Shown here: in pieces, positions 57,636 through 64,000 of the stretch
How positions within the stretch are numbered: position 1 is the first letter of the stretch
Layout: each line of letters starts with the position of its first letter
NCBI GenBank assembly: GCA_966250375.1
Contig: CBINHE010000006.1
Coordinates: 1 to 64,000, forward strand
Direction: 5' to 3'
DNA: 64,000 nt
Source of the DNA: CAMLDH01 sp966250375
Lineage (GTDB): Bacteria > Pseudomonadota > Gammaproteobacteria > Burkholderiales > Burkholderiaceae_D
Notes under the pieces: generated by a model
Seen by the model: the letters and a program-made list of their open reading frames with translations, nothing else
What the model was told of the DNA's origin: nothing
Database searches by the model: none
Made by a program: the position numbers and the translations under genes

Positions 57636-58256
57636 ATGCCTGATTTCTCTGCCGATGTGGCGGTGCACGCCATCGAGACACTACTGTATTCGATCTCAAC
57701 GATTATGTATTTGCCGGTACTGCTGGCGCTGACCGGGCTGGTGTTGTATCTGATGATCTGCCTCGGCGGATTTGTCGGCGAGTGGCGCGAACGGCGGCGC
57801 GGCATCCGTCCGCTGCTGGTAGCGGCGCAAGCGCAGATGGCGGCCGTGGTTGCCGCATCGGATGGCCAGCCCGCGCTGGATGCACGCCTGGAGCGCATCG
57901 TGCAAAAGGCCGATGCCGATGGGCTGCGGCGTCTTGACAGGGTGCGCTTCGTGGTGCGGGTCGGGCCGGCAATGGGCCTGATGGGCACGCTGATCCCGAT
58001 GGGTATTTCGCTGTCTGGTCTGGCGCAGGGCAATTTGCCGAAAATGGCCGAGAGCATGACGACTGCCTTCACCGCCACGGTGGTCGGGCTGGCGTGCAGC
58101 GTGACCGCCTATCTGTTGACGCTGGCGCGCGAATACTGGCTGCGCATTGACATGACCGATATTGCTTATGTCGCCGAGACGCTGCTGGCACGTCATGCAA
58201 CAACCGGCGTTGCGCATGACAGCACCCATCCCCACACCACACCTGCAGGAGCGTGA
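57636..58256 (+). CDS. MotA/TolQ/ExbB-type proton channel protein
   Basis: A 206-residue inner-membrane protein. One helix lies near the N-terminus (about 22-46, IMYLPVLLALTGLVLYLMICLG). A helix pair (about 105-130 and 145-170) carries RVGPAMGLMGTLIPMGISLSGLAQGN and MTTAFTATVVGLACSVTAYLL, the conserved MotA/TolQ/ExbB segment. AAAGGA lies upstream of ATG 57636. Its place between a TonB receptor and a CobN-like chelatase suggests it energises this transport/chelatase system, together with the next gene as an ExbD/TolR-like partner. Confidence 0.88.
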   Translation: MPDFSADVAVHAIETLLYSISTIMYLPVLLALTGLVLYLMICLGGFVGEWRERRRGIRPLLVAAQAQMAAVVAASDGQPALDARLERIVQKADADGLRRLDRVRFVVRVGPAMGLMGTLIPMGISLSGLAQGNLPKMAESMTTAFTATVVGLACSVTAYLLTLAREYWLRIDMTDIAYVAETLLARHATTGVAHDSTHPHTTPAGA

Positions 58257-58257
58257 T

Positions 58258-58596
58258 ATGCGTTATCTGAACCGCCGCCGCTTCAGCGGACCCGGCCACA
58301 ACGCGGACGATGACCCGCTCGCCGGTGTCGCCAACCTGTTCGACGCCAGTATCGTGTTCATTGTCGCAATGATGCTGGCGCTGTTTTCCGCATTGAACAT
58401 GCTGGATTTGCTGGACCCGAAATCCGAAGTCACGATCGCAAAAAAAGGCGCCGACGGCCGGGTCGACGTTCTGACCAAAAAAGGCGCGGAAATCAAGGTC
58501 AGCCGCGTCAGCGATAAACCGCTGTCCGGTGCCGGAAAGCGTCTTGGTACCGCTTATCAACTGCCCGATGGAAAGGTTGTTTATGTTCCGGAATAA
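58258..58596 (+). CDS. DUF2149 family membrane protein
   Basis: A 112-residue protein with one transmembrane segment (about residues 30-48, SIVFIVAMMLALFSALNML) after a polar N-terminus containing DDDPLAGVANLFDA, the family hallmark. The periplasmic part is short and ends GTAYQLPDGKVVYVPE. The single-span topology mirrors ExbD/TolR. AGGAG lies upstream; the ATG follows the TolQ-like stop by one base, and its 3' end overlaps the CobN-like gene by 14 nt. DUF2149 genes are known next to TolQ-like and CobN-like genes. Confidence 0.85.
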   Translation: MRYLNRRRFSGPGHNADDDPLAGVANLFDASIVFIVAMMLALFSALNMLDLLDPKSEVTIAKKGADGRVDVLTKKGAEIKVSRVSDKPLSGAGKRLGTAYQLPDGKVVYVPE

Positions 58597-61500
58597 GTCT
58601 GTTCCTCTATGGGCACTTCCCCTGCTGTTATGGTTCCTGATGGGGGGCGCGCATGCCGCGCAACGTACGCTGGCCTTGTTGCTGGGCGATGTCGAATCGC
58701 GTCCGGCCGTGCTGGCAGTGCGCACTTTGCAAACGCAGCTGCAAGCGCTCGACGTCGCGGTGCGCATCATTCCCGCCAACGGCATGATGCCTGCCGACCG
58801 TGCCGCATTGCGCAGCGCCGATGTCGCGGTAGTGAATGTACTGGGGCAGCAATTGGTGCAATCCATCACGCCTGAATTGCAGGCATTGCAGCAAGCCAGG
58901 CGCCCTGTATTTGCCGTGGGCAGTACCGTCGACGAAGCGCTGCGTGCGCTCGGCATGCGCGAGGACCGTGCCCTGCAGGATTACTATCGCGCCGGCGGGG
59001 TCGATAACATGACCAACCTGTTGCGTTACTTGCTGCACACGCAATTCGACGCCGGCATGCAGTACGGCCCGGTCCAGGCGATGCCGGAGACCGGCCTCTA
59101 CGATGTGAGCAGCAAGCGCACGACGGACAACTTTGCGCACTATCTGCGCGGCTACGCACAGCATCGTCCGGGTGCGCCATGGGTCGGCGTCATGTTCTAT
59201 CGCGCCAACCTGGTCTCCGGGCAGACGCTGCCGCTGGCAGCCATCGTCGCACGGCTCGAACAGGCCGGTTACAACGTGCTACCTGCTTTTGGCTATCCGT
59301 ATGAAGTGCCGTTGCGCCACTTTCTCGACGAAGCAGGCAAGTCGCGTGTCGATCTGATCGTCGCGCTCGGCATGAAAGTGGGCGGCACCGCCGCCACCGG
59401 CGCCATACTCGACAAGATCGGCGTGCCGGCCATCAATGCCATCACCCTCAGTCAGCAATCAGCCGCGCAGTGGCAAGCCTCGAAGGTCGGGCTGGATATC
59501 ATCGAACGGACCTGGCAACTGGCCGGAGCCGAACTGGCCGGTCTGATCCAGCCGACCGTGGTCGCCAGCCGCGAACGCATGACCGATGCGCAAACGGGCC
59601 TGGCCTATGTCGAAGAGCAGCCGATCGCCGAACGCATCGAGCGCTTGACGGCACGCGTCGATGCCTGGCTGGCGTTGCGCCGCACGGCCAATGCCGATAA
59701 ACGCGTGGCCATGCTGTACTACAACTATCCGCACGGTTCCGAAACCATCGGCGCAGCCTATCTGAATGTGCTGCCGGAAAGCCTGTGGCAAATTACGCAA
59801 CGGCTCACGGCGGAAGGTTATCGCAGCACCGGTACCGGTTTGCCGCTGCCGGCCGACAAGCAGGCGCTGCAAGCCGATATTCAGCGCTGGGGCAATTACG
59901 CAGGCAAAGGACAGCAGGATTACCGCGCAGGGCTGGCGCAGTTGGCCGCCAGTGGCGAAACGCTGCTGGTGCCGCTGGCCGACTATCGGCGCTGGTACGC
60001 GCAAATGCCCGCCGCTTTGCGCAACGCCATCGAGAAAGCCTGGGGGGCGCCGGAACAGGCGCCGACGCTATGGCGCAACGCAGAGGGACAGGCACAATTC
60101 GTGTTCCCGGCGCGGCGCTACGGCAATCTGCTGCTGGCGCCGCAACCGACACGCGCCTGGGAACAGAATCTGGAAAAACTGCATAACGATGTAACGCTGC
60201 CGCCCAGCCATGAGTACATCGCGTTCTACCTCTGGTTGCAGCAAGGTTACAAGGCACATGCGGTGATTCATCTTGGCACGCACGGCACGCAGGAATGGCT
60301 GACCGGTAAGGAAGCCGGTCTGTCCGATGCCGATCCGACCGAAGCATTGATCGGCGCCATGCCGAATATTTATCCCTACGTGATGGATGACGTGGGCGAA
60401 GGTTTGCAGGCCAAGCGGCGCGGCATGGCGACCATCATCGATCACATGACGCCGCCGTTCGATGTGGCTGGTCTCAACCCCGACCTGCGCGAACTGGGTG
60501 CGCTGCTGAACGACTACCGCGTCGCCGAGCAGAAAAGTCCGCTGCTGGCACGCAACCATCTGACCGCGCTTAACCGCCTGGCGTTAAAAAGCGGAGTACT
60601 GAAAGACATGGGCCGCAAGAAACTCGCCAGCGAAGCCGACATGGAAGCGCTGGAAGAGTACCTTGACACCGTCGCCGCCAAGCTCACGCCGTTCGGTTTG
60701 CATACCTTCGGCGTCGCCCCCGATCCGGCCATGCAGCAAGCCACGGCGCGCGCGGTGGTGAGTCTGGAAAAAGACCTCAATCCGCAACAGCAAGCGGCGC
60801 GTGTGCAGCAACTGGAAGCGGACATCCGCCTCAGCGCCGATATGGAATTGACGCGCTTGATGCAGGCGCTGGCCGGCCGCTATATTCCAACCGGGCCCAG
60901 CGCTGACCTGGTGCGCAATCCTGCCGCGCTGCCTACCGGCCGCAATTTTTTCGGGCTCGATCCATCACGCATCCCCAGCCGCACCACCTATGAACAAGGC
61001 GCCAAACTCGCGCAACAACTGGTGGAGGATTATCGCGCTCGCAACCGCGCCTATCCCGACAAATTGACCATCAATCTGTGGGGCGTGGAAACATCGCGCC
61101 ATGAAGGCATCATGGAGGCGCAAGTGCTGGCGCTGCTCGGCGTGCGGCCGACCTGGGACGCTCGCGGCCGCGTGACCGGCGTGGAAGCGATTTCCCGCCG
61201 CGAACTCGGACGGCCGCGCGTCGATGTGACGATGGTCTCGTCCGGCCTGTTCCGCGACCTGTTCGCCAATCTGCTCAAACTGCTGGACGATGCCGCGCAA
61301 CTCGCCCAGCGTCAGGACGATAGCGACAACCCATTGCAGGCGCATACGCGCAAGCTGGCTATCCATCTGGAGCAGCGCGGCTTGTCGGCACAGGAGGCGC
61401 AGCGGCTGGCCAGTACACGCATCTTCGGCCTTCCATTCGGCGCCTACGGAACCAATATCGAGAAGCTGATCCCACTCTCCAACGTATGGCAAAACGAGCA

Positions 61501-62497
61501 GCAAGTCGCCGATGTGTTCATCAATCGCATGAGTCATCCTTTTGGTCAGGGTAACTGGGGCGGTGATTCCGCGACAGGGCAAATGAATGCCGACCTGCGC
61601 CGGGACGTATTCAGGCAGGCGCTGTCCGGCAGCAAAATCGCCTTGCACAGCCGTTCGAGCAATCTCTTCGCCACACTCGACAACGACGATTTCTTCCAAT
61701 ACCTGGGCGGCACTGCGCTGGCGATTCGCAGTGTGGACGGCAAAACACCCGAAGTCATGGTGGCCGACCTTTCCAATCCGCGCCATCCGCGCCATGCCAC
61801 GCTGGAAAAATACATGGGACAAGAACTGCAAAGCCGTTACCTGAATCCGCGCTGGGTGGATAGCATGCTGCGCGAAGGTTATGCAGGTACGCGCTTCATC
61901 AATCGTACCGTCGATTATTTATGGGCGTGGCAAGTGACTGTGCCTGACGTCGTCGATGCGAGCAAATGGCAGCGCATGTACGACACCTACGTCGCCGATC
62001 GCCACGGTTTGCATGTGCGGGAACGCTTTGTTCAAAGTGGAAATTTGAAGGCTTTTCAGTCCATTACCGACCGCATGCTGAGCGCAATCGAACGCGGCTA
62101 TTGGCAACCGCCGGAAGCGGTGCGCAAACGTTTGCAGCAAGAAAACACGCGTGCAATCGCTGATGCCAGCGTGGCTTGTAGTGCCGATGCGTGCAGCCGT
62201 GCCACATTGCGCCAGGCGCCGCAGCTTGCTGCGCAAAGCGCTGCGTCAAGTGTTCAGAATGCTGCCTCGCCTGGACCGACTGCGGCACCTGCGGCAGCCC
62301 CGGCGAAACCGGCGGCCAAGCCAGCGCAACCCGTTAACCCGGTAAAAACCAAAGGGCAAGCGGAACAGGTCGCTGGATTTGAGATGCAGTCGCTGTCCAC
62401 CTTGACACCGGCGCAAAAAACGATCGGTACACTGGCATTGCTGGCATTCGCGGCTATCTTGATGGGGGTGGGTTACTGGCGGCGTGGCGTACGATGA
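58583..62497 (+). CDS. Membrane-anchored CobN/HmuS-like metal chelatase
   Basis: About 1304 residues of the CobN/BchH chelatase family. In contrast to cytoplasmic CobN it has an N-terminal signal peptide (about 1-24, LWALPLLLWFLMGGAHA). At the C-terminus a Pro/Ala-rich linker (about 1190-1265) leads to a final membrane helix (IGTLALLAFAAILMGVGYW, about 1281-1299). The core shows CobN-type segments: VAMLYYNYPHGSETIGAAYLN (about 373-393), HAVIHLGTHGTQEWLTGKEAGLSD (about 560-583), LWGVETSRHEGIMEAQVLALLGV (about 833-855) and FGAYGTNIEKLIPLSN. The signal peptide implies that the bulk lies outside the cytoplasm. The architecture resembles HmuS, which removes iron from haem. Here, behind a B12 riboswitch, a corrinoid or cobalt role is plausible. 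GAAAGG precedes ATG 58583. No cobS, cobT or bchD/I genes are nearby. Confidence 0.87.
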   Translation: MFRNKSVPLWALPLLLWFLMGGAHAAQRTLALLLGDVESRPAVLAVRTLQTQLQALDVAVRIIPANGMMPADRAALRSADVAVVNVLGQQLVQSITPELQALQQARRPVFAVGSTVDEALRALGMREDRALQDYYRAGGVDNMTNLLRYLLHTQFDAGMQYGPVQAMPETGLYDVSSKRTTDNFAHYLRGYAQHRPGAPWVGVMFYRANLVSGQTLPLAAIVARLEQAGYNVLPAFGYPYEVPLRHFLDEAGKSRVDLIVALGMKVGGTAATGAILDKIGVPAINAITLSQQSAAQWQASKVGLDIIERTWQLAGAELAGLIQPTVVASRERMTDAQTGLAYVEEQPIAERIERLTARVDAWLALRRTANADKRVAMLYYNYPHGSETIGAAYLNVLPESLWQITQRLTAEGYRSTGTGLPLPADKQALQADIQRWGNYAGKGQQDYRAGLAQLAASGETLLVPLADYRRWYAQMPAALRNAIEKAWGAPEQAPTLWRNAEGQAQFVFPARRYGNLLLAPQPTRAWEQNLEKLHNDVTLPPSHEYIAFYLWLQQGYKAHAVIHLGTHGTQEWLTGKEAGLSDADPTEALIGAMPNIYPYVMDDVGEGLQAKRRGMATIIDHMTPPFDVAGLNPDLRELGALLNDYRVAEQKSPLLARNHLTALNRLALKSGVLKDMGRKKLASEADMEALEEYLDTVAAKLTPFGLHTFGVAPDPAMQQATARAVVSLEKDLNPQQQAARVQQLEADIRLSADMELTRLMQALAGRYIPTGPSADLVRNPAALPTGRNFFGLDPSRIPSRTTYEQGAKLAQQLVEDYRARNRAYPDKLTINLWGVETSRHEGIMEAQVLALLGVRPTWDARGRVTGVEAISRRELGRPRVDVTMVSSGLFRDLFANLLKLLDDAAQLAQRQDDSDNPLQAHTRKLAIHLEQRGLSAQEAQRLASTRIFGLPFGAYGTNIEKLIPLSNVWQNEQQVADVFINRMSHPFGQGNWGGDSATGQMNADLRRDVFRQALSGSKIALHSRSSNLFATLDNDDFFQYLGGTALAIRSVDGKTPEVMVADLSNPRHPRHATLEKYMGQELQSRYLNPRWVDSMLREGYAGTRFINRTVDYLWAWQVTVPDVVDASKWQRMYDTYVADRHGLHVRERFVQSGNLKAFQSITDRMLSAIERGYWQPPEAVRKRLQQENTRAIADASVACSADACSRATLRQAPQLAAQSAASSVQNAASPGPTAAPAAAPAKPAAKPAQPVNPVKTKGQAEQVAGFEMQSLSTLTPAQKTIGTLALLAFAAILMGVGYWRRGVR

Positions 62498-62594
62498 ATG
62501 TGGCTTGCGTCTCCGATGTGTCAGCATCGGAGACACACTTGCGCGCAGATCGGAGGATGGATTATCTACACATCTTTGCAATGCCATGAATGCT

Positions 62595-62867
62595 CCCTCT
62601 CCCGCCTGCGGGCTAACCTATGCACACAAGTTTGCAACCTGTTTTCGCCTGCGGGTGTTTGGGGTAAATTTTCTCAAAAAGTTACCCGTCATTCCCGTGA
62701 AGGCGGGAATCCATTGGCCGGCAAATCGAGCAAACGCCATATGGATTCCCGCCTTAGCGGGAATGACGGGGAAAATGAATAGACAAATTGAACCCAAGAA
62801 CCCGCCCGCGACCAATACAAAGTATTGCAAACTTGTGTGCATAGGTTAGCCCGCAGGCGGGAGAGGG
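62595..62867. repeat. 273-bp element with perfect 43-bp terminal inverted repeats
   Basis: The arms 62595-62637 and 62825-62867 are exact reverse complements over 43 bases, ending CCCTCTCCCGCCTGCGGGC at the outside. They enclose 187 bases that contain a second, inner inverted pair. There is no coding sequence of note inside. A 12-bp direct repeat (TACACATCTTTG, 62567-62578 and 62933-62944) lies outside. It could be a MITE-like, non-autonomous element or a nested REP array. Confidence 0.85.
62685..62770. repeat. Inner pair of dRS3-like inverted repeats
   Basis: The arms 62685-62714 and 62741-62770 are complementary with two mismatches. Each contains ATTCCC-N8-GGGAAT, the form of the neisserial dRS3 repeat and similar betaproteobacterial short repeats. 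The pair is centred inside the 43-bp terminal repeats. Confidence 0.75.
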
Positions 62868-63103
62868 TTGGGGTGAGGGGGGCGCAAGAGAAGCGGCCTT
62901 GGCAAACTCCCTCACCCTAGCCCATAGGGTTATACACATCTTTGTGACTTTTATGAATACTTGATTTTTATAGGAAAATTTTTCGAGAAAAGAAATATTT
63001 CTTAAATAAATCCCTTATAGATCAACGAGTTGAAAACTTGTGTTAATGATATGGAACTAAACGGCCGCATAATCCACTCAGTTATTTTATTTAGGGATAA
63101 CGC
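62868..63103. other. AT-rich intergenic leader
   Basis: No gene is seen. From about 62,950 the sequence becomes strongly AT-rich (unlike its neighbours) up to the start of the next, broken gene. This hints at horizontally acquired DNA or a promoter region. Confidence 0.4.
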
Positions 63104-64000
63104 GTGCTTAACCGATCTCAATCTTTTGGTGCATCAAGAGTAAATTCAGTTCAAGATGTTCAGAGCAGCCAGCGTGATAAAGCTAAGGCTTCGTCAGCAC
63201 CCGCATCACCGAAATCAACAATTCCTTCGCAGCCATTCCAGGACACGGCAGCTGGCAAGGCGATTAGAAAGGACCTGCCGCGATTACGGCACATGCAAAG
63301 CTTGAAAAGCAACTGCTGTCAAAGTCACTTACCACGGCTGACATGCTTCCGGGAGACGTGCTCCTGCGTTATGAGAGTCCAACGGAACTTAGTATAAGAA
63401 CTGAAGAAATACAGATGCGGCCCAAGCTAAACGGCATCCCATCTCCCGAAAATTTCGGGGACTTCAGGACTGCCCATGTCTTGATGTGGGCAAAGAACCC
63501 CAAGAATCCCGGAAATACAGAGGCGCGCGGAATGGGGGGAGCCACAGGTCGTGGATGCAAGGGGCGGATTTGGGACAACGAACATCTTGTCTGTCCAACC
63601 GACAGCACTCCAGGCAGGAACGTACTGGGTCTATCGCCCCACTGACGCGCATCTGGGAGACGTGGCTGCCCAGATCGGCAGGCGCTGGGCCGATGAAGGA
63701 AAGGTCCCTTACAGCGTTCCGGAATTGAGCCAGATGACAAAGCCGACTGGCGACTTCATAAAGTTCGATGAGAAGGCGAAGGAGGCCACAGTCAGCTTTG
63801 CACGTGACGCATTCGAAGCAAATCCGAAGTGGGCAGAAAATTCGCCTGGCACACACTGGAAGAAGAAGCAGAACGGAGCGACATGCTCGAGCTTCATTGC
63901 CAAGACTTACCAAGCGGCGCATCTGAGAATTGGGCCGGCAAGGAAAATGGAGGCCCGTGATACATGTGCGACTATCGAGGACGGTTTGGATTCCCTGACG
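63104..64000 (+). pseudogene. Frameshifted permuted papain-fold (YiiX/NlpC-P60-like) enzyme, partial
   Basis: Three consecutive plus-strand frames together read like one protein. Frame A (63104 to about 63270) gives a Ser/Pro/Ala-rich N-terminus (QSSQRDKAKASSAPASPKST). Frame B (about 63270-63520) reads KSLTTADMLPGDVLLRYESP and FRTAHVLMWAKNP. Frame C (about 63520 to the window end, open) reads EWGEPQVVDARGGFG, YWVYRPTDAHLGDVAAQIG and NGATCSSFIAKTYQAA. LPGDVLL, AHVLMW (catalytic His candidate) and ATCSSFIA (catalytic Cys candidate) match, in order, the permuted NlpC/P60 (YiiX/DUF830-like) fold. Two frameshifts make it a pseudogene unless they are sequencing errors. The disordered N-terminus recalls secreted effectors; that is speculative. 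Confidence 0.6.

Noticed and set aside
62595..62867. Possible CRISPR array because of repeated G/C-rich words
   Set aside because: Repeats are inverted and only two per family, with no regular spacing and no cas genes.
62930..62938. TTATACACA, a DnaA-box-like 9-mer
   Set aside because: It is single and isolated, with no dnaA, dnaN or AT-rich box cluster around it; it is part of a short direct repeat instead.

Overview
The window looks like a chromosome segment of a betaproteobacterium, most likely of the family Oxalobacteraceae (Herminiimonas/Janthinobacterium-like). This rests on the housekeeping gene order rnr-rlmB-cysE ... cysS-(AlkA-type glycosylase)-accA-tilS-lysC, the moderate GC content and the protein families. 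I had no database access, so every family name comes from motif and sequence recognition.

Layout. (1) 1-13,960 is a dense core block: tRNA-Leu(CAG), ribonuclease R, RlmB, CysE, a YceH/DUF480 protein, LpxH, two cyclophilins (PpiB and a secreted PpiA), CysS, a DNA glycosylase, AccA, TilS, LysC and tRNA-Ser(GCU). (2) 14,000-21,800 is a stress/nucleotide-metabolism block: universal stress protein, YjdF-like membrane protein, two CBS-pair proteins, an HPF-type ribosome hibernation protein fused to a cold-shock domain, a DUF4404 protein plus a truncated paralog, an acyl-CoA ligase and a PRPP synthetase. It contains a 14.5 kb scar in which about 20 N-terminal codons of a nicotinate phosphoribosyltransferase abut about 50 C-terminal codons of RtcB. 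(3) 21,900-29,250 is a metal/siderophore uptake locus: DUF2946 protein, a small membrane protein, TonB, two TonB-dependent receptors and a PepSY membrane protein.

(4) 29,270-54,560, all on the minus strand, is a strongly rearranged module. It holds three paralogous giant signalling proteins (about 2000, 2070 and 1800 residues: Ser/Thr-kinase-like domain, AAA ATPase, helical middle, GAF, PAS, histidine kinase, with or without receiver). With them are an MMPL/RND exporter, a DUF1329 protein and an MFS transporter. Around these lie broken copies of the same partners: a truncated MMPL, a truncated MFS, two DUF1329 tails, and IS5 and IS630 transposase fragments. Two 951-bp almost identical direct repeats 9.3 kb apart show recent exchange between two of the kinase copies. 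The remains suggest an ancestral MFS-kinase-MMPL-DUF1329 unit that was amplified and then eroded. Two of the three kinases start inside the kinase fold and lack its ATP-binding N-lobe.

(5) 54,900-62,500 is the most interesting functional unit: a cobalamin riboswitch followed by a TonB-dependent receptor, a TolQ/ExbB-like protein, a DUF2149 protein and a CobN-like chelatase with a signal peptide and a C-terminal membrane anchor. This gene set resembles the CobN-like HmuS haem-deconstruction loci, but here it sits behind a B12 sensor. (6) 62,500-64,000 carries a nested palindromic repeat element and a frameshifted gene for a permuted papain-fold (YiiX/NlpC-P60-like) enzyme that runs off the window.
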